From an uncultured Collinsella sp. (GTDB lineage: Bacteria > Actinomycetota > Coriobacteriia > Coriobacteriales > Coriobacteriaceae), in the NCBI GenBank assembly GCA_959020035.1, contig CAUEQX010000109.1, positions 1 through 6,139 of the forward strand: 6,139 nt of DNA, given 5' to 3'. Below, piece after piece: positions 1 to 6,084 of the stretch (position 1 is its first letter; each line of letters begins with the position of its first letter). The notes below the pieces were generated by a model. It worked only from the letters and a program-made list of their open reading frames with translations. It had not been told where the DNA came from and made no database searches. Position numbers and translations under genes: made by a program.

Positions 1-1697
1 AGGACGGATTCCTTGGGTGCATGCCCATCGTCCTTACCTCTTCAATCTTCCTGCTGATCGCCACCCTTCCCGGCGTAGTCGGTATCACGCTGCCCCAGCC
101 GCTCATCGACTGGTGCAACAAGCTGTACAACTTCACCATGGGCGTCATGGGCATCATGGTCGCCGGCACCACCGCCAAGAACTTTACGGCTTCCATGAAC
201 CGTCGCATGCCCGCCGGCAAGGTGCTCAACGACGGCTCCACCATGGTGGCCGCCCAGTGCAGTATGCTTTTGCTCGCCGTTACGCAGTTCACCACCAAGT
301 TCAACGGCTCCGAGCTTTCGGTCTTCGATTGCACCAGCATGGGTACGCGCGGTCTGTTCTCGGCCTATATCGCCGCGTTCATTACCGTGTGGGTTTATAA
401 GTTCTGCGTCTCGCGCGATCTGACCATTAAGCTGCCCAAGGAGGTTCCGGGCGCCATCGCTCAGAACTTCCGCGACATCATCCCCTTTGGCGGCGCCGTC
501 ATCATCTGCGGCATCATCGATGTCGTCGTGCGCAACCTCATGGGCGTTCCGTTCTCCGAGCTGCTTATCAAACTGCTCTCCCCGCTCTTTACCGCTGCAG
601 AAACCTATCCTGGCCTTATCCTTATCCAGGCAGCCACTGCGTTCTTCTGGTTCATCGGTGTCCATGGTCCTTCGATTGTCCAGCCGGGCATCGACCCCAT
701 CCGTCTTGCCAACCAGGCTGAGAACCTGCAGGTTCTGCTGGCCGGTGGTCACCCCGCCCATTCCCTCACCTTCAACATGTCGCTCGTGGGTGAGTTCGGC
801 GGCACCGGCGCCACGTTCATCGTACCGCTTCTGCTGATTCTCTTTATGAAGTCCAAGCAGCTCAAAGCCGTCGGTAAGGCCTCGATTGTTCCTGTTGCCT
901 TCGCCGTCAACGAACCGCTGCTCTTTGGCGCGCCGATGATTCTTAACCCCTACATGCTCATCCCCTTTGTTGCCGCCGGCTGCGTCAACGTGAGTGTTGC
1001 CAAGTTCTTTATCGACAATGTGGGCATGAACGGCTTCTCCTTCGTGGTGCCTTGGGCTACCCCTGCCCCCATCGGTATCTTCATCACCACGAACTTCCAG
1101 CTTATCGCCCTGGTGTTTGTCGCAATCATCATCTTGCTGGACGCCATCATTTACCTGCCGTTCTTGAAGGCATACGATAAGCTGCTCTGCGACCAGGAGG
1201 CCGAGCGCGCCGCCGAGCTGGGTCTCGAGTCCGATGGTGCTGCCACCATCGCCGCCAGCACCTCTGCGCCCGCCATCGAGCAGACCGCCGCTGCCGTCGA
1301 GCCGACCGCCGCTGCCGCCGACAGCAAGCCTGTCGCCGATCAGCCCGAGCCCGCCTCCGACGCATCCGCTAAGAAGGATGTCGACGGTCTGAAGGTCCTC
1401 GTCCTGTGCGCCGGCGCCGGCACCTCTGCCATGCTTGCCAACGCCATCAAGGAAGGTGCTGCGCAGACCGGAGAGAACATCGCTTCCTCCGCAGGCGCCT
1501 ATGGTCAGCACACTGCCATCATGGATCAGTACGACGTCATCGTGCTCGCCCCGCAGGTTCGTAGCTACTACAACGACATGAAGGCCGACACCGATCGCCT
1601 GGGCATTAAGCTGCTCGCTCCCCGCGGTAAGGAATATATCGACCTTACTCGCGACCCCGCTGGCGCCATCAAGTGGCTCCGCGAGAACCTCGACTAG
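1..1697 (+). CDS. lacE: PTS lactose-type EIICB permease (5' end outside window)
   Basis: Membrane permease and phosphotransfer subunit that takes up lactose (or a related beta-galactoside) and phosphorylates it. The frame is open to the window edge. Codons before the ATG at 21 read DGFLGC and run into MPIVLTSSIFLLIA, which matches the internal DGFxxxMPIVLxSSIF segment of lactose/cellobiose EIIC. That ATG is therefore not the start, and I estimate 35-40 residues are missing. Numbering from the ATG at 21, the hydrophobic EIIC domain runs to about residue 390, with GVHGPS (His215) and the family motif NEP (Glu298) in a NEPLLFG context. An Ala/Pro/Glu-rich linker covers about 391-456. The EIIB domain follows, with phosphorylation-site Cys463 in VLVLCAGAGTS, and ends in GKEYIDLTRDPAGAIKWL. 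It sits 75 bases before lacG on the same strand, matching the lacE-lacG order of Gram-positive lactose operons. Lactose is preferred over cellobiose because of the fused IIC-IIB architecture and the lacG partner. Confidence 0.88.
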   Translation, partial: DGFLGCMPIVLTSSIFLLIATLPGVVGITLPQPLIDWCNKLYNFTMGVMGIMVAGTTAKNFTASMNRRMPAGKVLNDGSTMVAAQCSMLLLAVTQFTTKFNGSELSVFDCTSMGTRGLFSAYIAAFITVWVYKFCVSRDLTIKLPKEVPGAIAQNFRDIIPFGGAVIICGIIDVVVRNLMGVPFSELLIKLLSPLFTAAETYPGLILIQAATAFFWFIGVHGPSIVQPGIDPIRLANQAENLQVLLAGGHPAHSLTFNMSLVGEFGGTGATFIVPLLLILFMKSKQLKAVGKASIVPVAFAVNEPLLFGAPMILNPYMLIPFVAAGCVNVSVAKFFIDNVGMNGFSFVVPWATPAPIGIFITTNFQLIALVFVAIIILLDAIIYLPFLKAYDKLLCDQEAERAAELGLESDGAATIAASTSAPAIEQTAAAVEPTAAAADSKPVADQPEPASDASAKKDVDGLKVLVLCAGAGTSAMLANAIKEGAAQTGENIASSAGAYGQHTAIMDQYDVIVLAPQVRSYYNDMKADTDRLGIKLLAPRGKEYIDLTRDPAGAIKWLRENLD

Positions 1698-1711
1698 TTC
1701 CTCCCTCTGTT

Positions 1712-1738
1712 GGTGCCCGGATTCCCGGTTCGGGCACC
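1712..1738 (+). promoter_or_regulatory. Intergenic hairpin between lacE and lacG
   Basis: A perfect 8-bp stem, GGTGCCCG (1712-1719) with CGGGCACC (1731-1738), encloses an 11-base loop in the lacE-lacG gap. The bases after it (TCTCCCTATTC) are not a proper U-tract, so it is a poor terminator. It could be a weak attenuator or a 3'-end stabiliser that sets the relative amounts of permease and hydrolase mRNA. The structure is seen in the sequence; the role is inferred. Confidence 0.45.
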
Positions 1739-1772
1739 TCTCCCTATTCGTATCCCACAGAAAGGATGACTC

Positions 1773-3194
1773 ATGACCAACCCCATGCAGTTCCCCGACG
1801 GCTTTGTGTTTGGCGGCGCCACCGCTGCTTACCAGGTTGAGGGCGAGACCCGTACGCACGGCAAGGGCAAAGTGCCCTGGGACGATTTCCTGGCTGCCCA
1901 GGGTCGCTTCTCCCCCGACCCCGCAAGCGATTTCTACAACAAGTACCCGGTCGATATCGACCTGTGCCAGCGTTTTGGCATCAACGGTATCCGTGTCTCC
2001 ATCGCTTGGAGCCGTATCTTCCCCAACGGCACTGGTGAGATTAACCCCGAGGGCGTTGCCTTCTATCACGAGCTCTTTGCCACCTGCAATAAAGCCGGCG
2101 TTATCCCCTATGTCACGCTCGATCACTTCGATACGCCCGAGGCCTTCTACCAGGACGGTGGCGAGGGATTCCTGACGCGCACGACAATCGACGCCTTTGT
2201 CGAGTACGCCAAGTTCTGCTTTGCCGAGTTCACCGAGGTCAAGCACTGGTTTACCTTTAACGAGATTCCCGCGACCGCCGAGGGCAGCTTTATCGTTGGC
2301 AACTGGCCGCACGGCGAGAAGTACCGCCTGGACAAGGCCTTCCAACTCATGCACAACATGATGGTGGCCCACGCCAAGGCTGTCGTCGCCTTCCATGAGG
2401 GCGGCTTTGAGGGCGAGATCGGCATTGTCCAGAACCTGGAGCCCAAGTATCCCCTCGACCCCAACAACGCCGCCGACTGCGAGGCAGCCCGCATGGCCGA
2501 CGTCATCAACAACCGCTGGGTACTCGACGCCACCTTCCGCGGCCACTATGCAGCCGACACCATGGAGGCTGCGACCAAGCTGGCCCATATCGCCGGCGGC
2601 GAGCTCGACGTCCGCGACGAGGACATCGCCGCGCTGACCGCCGCGCTCCCCTACAACGATTGCCTGGGCGTCAACACCTACAAGTGCCAGTTCCTGCGTG
2701 CCGCCGAGGGCGAAAACGACATCAACCACAATGGCACCGGCGACAAGGGCTCCTCGCGCTGGTTCCTCAAGGGCGTGGGCGAGTCATGCGTGCGCGAAGG
2801 CGTACCCACCACCGATTGGGACTGGATTATCTATCCCGAGGGCCTCTACGACCTGCTGCTCCGCATTAAAAACGATTACCCCAACTACAAGAAGATCTAC
2901 ATCACCGAGAACGGCATGGGCTATAAGGACGACTTTGAGGACGGCTTTATCGACGACGCCCCTCGCATCGACTATATGCGCCAGCATCTCGCGTGGATCC
3001 TCAAGGCAATCGACGGCGGCGTGAACGTCGACGGTTACTTTGTGTGGTCGCTGCAGGACCAGTTCTCCTGGACCAACGGCTATAACAAGCGCTATGGCCT
3101 GTTCTACATCGACTTTGAGACCCAGAAGCGCTATCCCAAGGCGAGCGCGTACTGGTACAAGAACGTCGCGGAGACCGGCCTGCTTATGGCCTAG
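1773..3194 (+). CDS. lacG: 6-phospho-beta-galactosidase (GH1)
   Basis: Cytoplasmic retaining glycosidase that hydrolyses lactose-6-phosphate to glucose and galactose-6-phosphate, the step after PTS uptake. It has 473 residues, against about 468-470 for known LacG. The ATG at 1773 has an AGAAAGGA ribosome site 6 bases upstream. The GH1 N-terminal signature FVFGGATAAYQVEG spans residues 11-24. The acid/base is Glu164 in TFNE, the nucleophile is Glu379 in ITENG, and the -1 subsite His118 lies in TLDHFDTP. The phosphate-binding triad Ser432, Lys439 and Tyr441 lies in FSWTNGYNKRY. Trp433, directly after that Ser, is the residue typical of 6-phospho-beta-galactosidases; 6-phospho-beta-glucosidases usually have a smaller or different side chain there. 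All catalytic positions sit four residues later than in Lactococcus LacG (Glu160, Glu375), consistent with a slightly longer N-terminus. It is the last gene of its operon, with a strong terminator 22 bases after the stop. The substrate call is inferred from these residues and the lacE neighbour. Confidence 0.93.
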   Translation: MTNPMQFPDGFVFGGATAAYQVEGETRTHGKGKVPWDDFLAAQGRFSPDPASDFYNKYPVDIDLCQRFGINGIRVSIAWSRIFPNGTGEINPEGVAFYHELFATCNKAGVIPYVTLDHFDTPEAFYQDGGEGFLTRTTIDAFVEYAKFCFAEFTEVKHWFTFNEIPATAEGSFIVGNWPHGEKYRLDKAFQLMHNMMVAHAKAVVAFHEGGFEGEIGIVQNLEPKYPLDPNNAADCEAARMADVINNRWVLDATFRGHYAADTMEAATKLAHIAGGELDVRDEDIAALTAALPYNDCLGVNTYKCQFLRAAEGENDINHNGTGDKGSSRWFLKGVGESCVREGVPTTDWDWIIYPEGLYDLLLRIKNDYPNYKKIYITENGMGYKDDFEDGFIDDAPRIDYMRQHLAWILKAIDGGVNVDGYFVWSLQDQFSWTNGYNKRYGLFYIDFETQKRYPKASAYWYKNVAETGLLMA

Positions 3195-3216
3195 TTTCCG
3201 CCGCATGCCACCCGTC

Positions 3217-3264
3217 GGCCGCATACGAATCCCAAACCGGTTCGTATGCGGCCTTTTTGTTTTT
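3217..3264 (+). terminator. Rho-independent terminator of the lac operon
   Basis: A perfect 13-bp stem, GGCCGCATACGAA (3217-3229) with TTCGTATGCGGCC (3241-3253), has an 11-base loop and is followed directly by TTTTTGTTTTT (3254-3264). It begins 22 bases after the lacG stop codon and ends the lacE-lacG transcript, isolating it from the toxin-antitoxin promoter downstream. Confidence 0.93.
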
Positions 3265-3286
3265 GGTGAGCCCGTGCAGGCCGTTT

Positions 3287-3343
3287 ATCTCGATTTGTAA
3301 CATCTAGCAAGGATTTTCGGCTCCAATTGTTACAGATTGAGAT
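3287..3343. repeat. Hairpin repeat unit 1 (TGTAACA/TGTTACA type)
   Basis: A 57-base unit has a 16-base left arm (3287-3302, ATCTCGATTTGTAACA), a 25-base interior and a 16-base right arm (3328-3343, TGTTACAGATTGAGAT). The arms pair at all 16 positions if two G-U wobbles are allowed, so both changes from perfect complementarity preserve an RNA fold on this strand. A related unit with the same arm and interior lengths starts 81 bases downstream. It may be a REP- or MITE-like dispersed intergenic element, or a paired regulator site; the sequence alone cannot decide. Confidence 0.7.
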
Positions 3344-3367
3344 GAACGGGGGCATCCGGTTCGAAAT

Positions 3368-3424
3368 ATCTAGATCTGTAACATCTAACTCGCTTTTAGC
3401 CGTCTAACTGTTACAGATTGAGAC
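3368..3424. repeat. Hairpin repeat unit 2 (TGTAACA/TGTTACA type)
   Basis: Second copy of the 57-base unit. The core arms ATCTGTAACA (3374-3383) and TGTTACAGAT (3409-3418) pair perfectly over 10 bp around a 25-base interior. Further complementary bases flank them, giving full arms of 3368-3383 and 3409-3424 with interruptions. The right arm matches that of unit 1 at 15 of 16 bases (TGTTACAGATTGAGA). The interiors agree at only about half their positions but keep the same length and both begin with TCTA. It ends 22 bases before the operator-like palindrome of the toxin-antitoxin genes. Confidence 0.7.
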
Positions 3425-3446
3425 GATTCGACGGTATCGTCCGCAT

Positions 3447-3472
3447 GGACACACCGTGGTACAATTGTGTCC
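3447..3472 (+). promoter_or_regulatory. Toxin-antitoxin promoter with operator-like inverted repeat
   Basis: A good -10 box, TACAAT (3460-3465), lies 26 bases before the antitoxin ATG. It is bracketed by a perfect 7-bp inverted repeat, GGACACA (3447-3453) and TGTGTCC (3466-3472), with a 12-base gap. A dyad overlapping the -10 is the usual arrangement for self-repression by an antitoxin or toxin-antitoxin complex. No convincing -35 box is visible at 16-18 bases. The transcription start should fall close to the right arm, giving a very short leader before the ribosome site AAAGGAGG (3479-3486). Confidence 0.6.
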
Positions 3473-3491
3473 CAACGCAAAGGAGGTACCC

Positions 3492-3758
3492 ATGTCAGCT
3501 TGTGTGCCCGTCCGAGATATGAAGGACACTGCTGCATTCACCACGCTTGTTGAGTCTGAGCGCGACGTCACCGTAACTAAGAACGGCTACGAGGCCATGC
3601 ACTGCATCAGCAGCGACCAGTATCGCCTCATGCAAGAAGAAATCGCCAAGGCAAAACTGCTGTCTCGTATGATGTTGGCAGAAGACGAAATATCGCAAGG
3701 CGACTACAGCGACTACGAATCCTTCGCGGCTTCGATACGAGACAAATATGACCTATAA
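3492..3758 (+). CDS. Type II antitoxin, Phd/YefM-like
   Basis: Predicted 88-residue antitoxin that binds and neutralises the toxin encoded next to it and represses their shared promoter. The ATG at 3492 is chosen because AAAGGAGG lies 5 bases upstream. A GTG at 3456 in the same frame lies inside the promoter and has no ribosome site. The N-terminal half (residues 5-46, VPVRDMKDT through VTVTKNGYEAMHCISSDQY) fits the Phd/YefM DNA-binding fold, with the recurrent TKNG turn. The C-terminal part (about 47-88) is charged and helical, as expected for the toxin-binding tail. Its stop overlaps the toxin start by 11 bases. Codon use is less GC-biased than in lacG, consistent with an acquired module. 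RelB-like is the alternative family label; a function as antitoxin is likely either way. Confidence 0.8.
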   Translation: MSACVPVRDMKDTAAFTTLVESERDVTVTKNGYEAMHCISSDQYRLMQEEIAKAKLLSRMMLAEDEISQGDYSDYESFAASIRDKYDL

Positions 3759-4053
3759 CGTCGTAATCCTCAAAAGCGCGCGATATGAGTACGAGAGTAT
3801 TGTCGGATACCTTGCTCAAATCCTTAAGAATCCGCGTGCAGCAGGCAATTTTGTCGCTGAGTTTGAATATCAGCTTGATCTGCTTCGCGAGCAGCCGCTC
3901 CTACGTCCCCTCTCGCACATGCAAGAGCTGGCGGCACGTAATTACCGATCGTTTCCCGTCAACAACTACGTGTGCCTTTACAAGCTTGAGCACGAAACAA
4001 TCTATATCGCCCACATCTTTCATCAGTCACAGGACTACGCCCGCCTGGTCTAG
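3748..4053 (+). CDS. Type II toxin, RelE/ParE family
   Basis: Predicted 101-residue toxin of the RelE/ParE superfamily. Members are either ribosome-dependent mRNA nucleases (RelE/YoeB type) or gyrase poisons (ParE type). The sequence fits the fold: a short first strand (YNVVILKSA), a helical hairpin with AAGNFVAEFEYQLDLLREQP (31-50), then strands carrying Arg64 and Arg67, YVCLYKLEHETIYIAHIFH and the C-terminal His92 and Asp96-Tyr97 (HQSQDY). A basic Arg before the sheet and a final His/Tyr resemble YoeB/RelE active-site positions, but I cannot settle nuclease versus gyrase action. The start overlaps the antitoxin stop by 11 bases and has only a weak ribosome site (ACGAGA), so translation is probably coupled to the antitoxin. 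This arrangement keeps toxin below antitoxin. Confidence 0.82.
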   Translation: MTYNVVILKSARYEYESIVGYLAQILKNPRAAGNFVAEFEYQLDLLREQPLLRPLSHMQELAARNYRSFPVNNYVCLYKLEHETIYIAHIFHQSQDYARLV

Positions 4054-4083
4054 CTCACAAGCTGATTACTTGGCCCGAGCACA

Positions 4084-4197
4084 TTTGCGCGTCATATCGC
4101 GTCACGTTGACGCGTAAAATGACGCGCAAATTTTTACGCGTCATCAAATTTGACGCACAAATGGTGTTTTTACATTTACGTGTCATTTTGCGCGTCA
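4084..4197. repeat. Array of TGACGCGYAAA motifs in both orientations
   Basis: About eight copies of an 11-12 base motif (consensus TGACGCGYAAA) fill 114 bases just after the toxin gene. Forward copies are at 4108-4119, 4120-4130 and 4151-4161. Reverse copies (TTTRCGCGTCA) are at 4084-4094, 4132-4143, 4175-4185 and 4186-4197, with a partial copy, CGCGTCA, at 4098-4104. The copies at 4108-4119 and 4132-4143 form a perfect 12-bp stem whose 12-base loop is itself a forward copy. The tandem pair 4108-4130 also pairs with 4175-4197 at 20 of 23 positions. No run of T follows, so it is not an ordinary terminator. It could be a multi-site protein-binding array, a REP/BIME-like element or the remains of a mobile element. 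Confidence 0.75.
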
Positions 4198-4251
4198 TTG
4201 TGAAGCGGTAACCCCGCGCTGGAAAGGGCAAAAGTCCTCCTGCAGCGTTAG

Positions 4252-4712
4252 CTAGCAGATGACCTGCGTGTGCTCCTCGATGGCGACACGATCCATGGCG
4301 GCAATACCCGGCTCGCACACCACGGCGTCCAAACTGTCCAGGCGGCAGAAGGTGTAGAAGCCGTGCCTGCCGATCTTGCTGGAGTCGGCGATGAGGCAGC
4401 GCGTATCGGCCTTGCTAAAGACGAGCTGCTGGATGCGGCCCTCGTCCATGTTGGACGTGGACACGTCGCCGTCCAGGATGCCGTTGGCACCGATAAACGC
4501 CGTGTCAATCCCTAGTGCGCGCAGGGTATCCTCGGCCGTGGGCCCCACAAAGGCGGCGGTGCGGCGGCGGTACATGCCGCCCACCAGGCACAGCTCGCAA
4601 TCCTCGCGCGCCTCGAGCAGGCTAAAGGCCGAAAGCGAATTGGTCACATAGATGGAAGTCAGCTTGTCGGTGACTCGGAGAGCGCCAATGCGATCTCACG
4701 ACGGCTGCGCTC
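4252..4712 (-). pseudogene. DeoR-family sugar-operon repressor, broken remnant
   Basis: The open part (stop at 4252, readable back to 4695, 147 residues) is the C-terminal effector domain of a DeoR-type regulator, which senses a phosphorylated sugar. Visible family features are YVTNSLSAFSLLE, the GG-containing turn LVGGMYRRRTAAFVGPTAEDTL, DTAFIGANGI and the late LIADSSKIGRHGF. The winged-helix DNA-binding N-terminus is absent, and the frame meets a TGA at 4696-4698. In another frame, 4680-4712 encodes ERSRREIALAL, which resembles the stretch just before the effector domain in this family (RREIA followed by a sugar-binding loop). The simplest reading is an internal deletion that removed the loop and shifted frame, on top of loss of the HTH. 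It lies downstream of the truncated EIICB on the same strand and may once have regulated that locus. It should not bind DNA now. Confidence 0.72.
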
Positions 4713-4739
4713 ATTGTCTCAATTAGCTACTCAACGAAA

Positions 4740-4774
4740 TACGGCCCCGCAGCTCAATAAGCTGCGGGGCCGTA
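4740..4774 (-). terminator. Strong hairpin terminator after the second EIICB
   Basis: A perfect 15-bp GC-rich stem (arms 4740-4754 and 4760-4774, core GGCCCCGCAGCT) has a 5-base loop. Read on the - strand it is followed by TTTCGTT, a short, imperfect U-tract. It starts 35 bases past the stop codon of the - strand EIICB gene. On the + strand the following bases (CTATACACC) would not support termination, so - strand use is assigned. Confidence 0.78.
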
Positions 4775-4809
4775 CTATACACCGACGAATCAACGACGGA
4801 GTGCATCCA

Positions 4810-6084
4810 CTATTTGGCCAGCTCCTGAACGATCCAGTCAATTGCACCTTCGGGATCGTTGGTAAGGTCGATATACTCCTTGCCCCTTGTGGTGAGCAGT
4901 TTAATTCCAAGGCGATCGGTATCGGCCTTCATAGCGTCATAGTACATGCGTGCCTGGGGCGCCAGAACAATCACGTTGTACTGATCCATCGTATCATAGT
5001 GGCTTCCGTACGCACCGGACTGAGAAACCAGATCAATACCCTTAGCAGCGGCGCCTTCGCGAAGAGCATTTGCCAAGAGAGTCGAAGTGCCGGCACCCTG
5101 GCAAAGCACAAGCACGCGGATCTGCTCCGCCTTGTCCTTTACCGCCTCGAGAGCTTTTGCGACATTTTCCTGTGCGGCAATAGCATCTGCATCCGAGGTT
5201 CCTGCAGTCTCCTTTGCAGACTCTTCCAAACAAAGCTGATGGTCATACGCCTTGCAGAACGGATAGTAAATCACAAAGTCAACGACCAACAGCACCGCAA
5301 TCAATACAAGAGAACGTACATCAAGACCTGTGGTGAGGAATGCACCGATTGGGCCGGGAAGCGCCCACGGCATGGTATACATGGGGGCGTTCATTCCAAT
5401 TACGTCAATGAAAAACTTACCGATTATAGCGTTGACCATAGGAGCCGCTAGGAAGGGCACGAACATATAGGGATTGAGAACAATCGGCATACCGAAGAGA
5501 ACGGGCTCGTTAACTCCAAAAATCACCGGGATAATCGATGCCTTGCCCATGGCTTTAAGCTGCTTGGAACGCATAAACATGATCAGGATAATAGGAACGA
5601 TGAACGTGCAGCCAGAACCGCCCAGACCGCCGATGAAGTTTGTAAAGTCCAGCGCGAGAGCAATTGACGGGTGTCCACCTGCTTGGTAAACCGCAAGATT
5701 GGTAACGGTATTGTCGTAGAGCGCAGCATTGATCGGAGTCATGACAACCGAGGCACCGTGAATGCCCATAAATTGGAAAAGTGCGACCGCGCCCTCGATA
5801 AGCGCCATGCCAGGATAGGTGTCGACCGCGGAGAACAGCGGCGAGATAAGAGCGGATACCAAATTGGCGAACGGCACAGCAAGCAGCTTACGGCTCGCAA
5901 GATCGATAAAAGCGCACGCAAGGATCGAAAACCCAAACGCAAAGATATCGCGAAAACTCTGCGCAATAGAGCCAGGGACCTCTTTGGGGAGCTTGATCGT
6001 CACATTATGGCTAATGCACACCTTATAGATATTAACGGTCAAGAATGCGGATACGAACGCAGCGATAAAACCCTTGGTTCCCAT
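4810..6084 (-). CDS. 5'-truncated PTS lactose-type EIICB paralogue (probably non-functional)
   Basis: A second lactose/cellobiose-type EIICB, clearly related to the one at the left edge (shared TIKLPKEVPG and SKQLKAxGKASI). From the ATG at 6084 it has 424 residues and begins at MGTKGFIAAFVSAF, which aligns with about residue 107 of the left copy. Roughly the first 130 residues and their membrane segments are missing. Upstream the frame closes at TAG (6112-6114), and the sequence there shows no EIIC similarity in any frame. An in-frame GTG at 6111 is possible, but AGGA (6090-6093) lies 5 bases before the ATG, so 6084 is preferred. Counting from the GTG at 6111, the retained EIIC has GIHGAS (His118) and NEPVLFG (Glu202). 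The linker is about 30 residues shorter than in the left copy. EIIB carries Cys337 in VLVLCQGAGTS. The C-terminal EIIB domain looks intact and might still accept phosphate, but transport is unlikely. The strong terminator at 4740-4774 follows. Confidence 0.8.
   Translation of the reverse strand: MGTKGFIAAFVSAFLTVNIYKVCISHNVTIKLPKEVPGSIAQSFRDIFAFGFSILACAFIDLASRKLLAVPFANLVSALISPLFSAVDTYPGMALIEGAVALFQFMGIHGASVVMTPINAALYDNTVTNLAVYQAGGHPSIALALDFTNFIGGLGGSGCTFIVPIILIMFMRSKQLKAMGKASIIPVIFGVNEPVLFGMPIVLNPYMFVPFLAAPMVNAIIGKFFIDVIGMNAPMYTMPWALPGPIGAFLTTGLDVRSLVLIAVLLVVDFVIYYPFCKAYDHQLCLEESAKETAGTSDADAIAAQENVAKALEAVKDKAEQIRVLVLCQGAGTSTLLANALREGAAAKGIDLVSQSGAYGSHYDTMDQYNVIVLAPQARMYYDAMKADTDRLGIKLLTTRGKEYIDLTNDPEGAIDWIVQELAK

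Noticed and set aside
2121..2126. Asp117 in place of His in TLHHFDTP as a possible catalytic defect in LacG
   Set aside because: The conserved catalytic-pocket His is the second of the pair (His118), which is present; the preceding position varies across GH1.
42..2729. An 895-codon open frame on the - strand across lacE and lacG
   Set aside because: It is antisense to two well-supported genes. The protein is low-complexity (Gly, Val, Ala, Asp, His rich) with no recognisable domain, as expected from the shadow of strongly biased codons.
3456..3491. Antitoxin starting at GTG 3456
   Set aside because: It would place the start inside the -10 region and operator, without a ribosome site, whereas ATG 3492 has AAAGGAGG at ideal spacing.
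4084..4197. CRISPR array
   Set aside because: The repeats are only 11-12 bases, occur in both orientations, and are not separated by uniform unique spacers; no cas gene is present.
4084..4197. Replication origin iterons
   Set aside because: Iterons usually occur in one orientation next to a rep gene and an AT-rich stretch; none of these is seen here.
4270..4651. Two + strand open frames over the DeoR remnant
   Set aside because: The - strand frame has clear DeoR effector-domain similarity. The + strand translations have none and no ribosome site.
4714..5451. A 245-codon + strand open frame over the terminator and second EIICB
   Set aside because: It starts before a terminator hairpin and runs antisense to a clear EIIB/EIIC coding region; the translation resembles no family.
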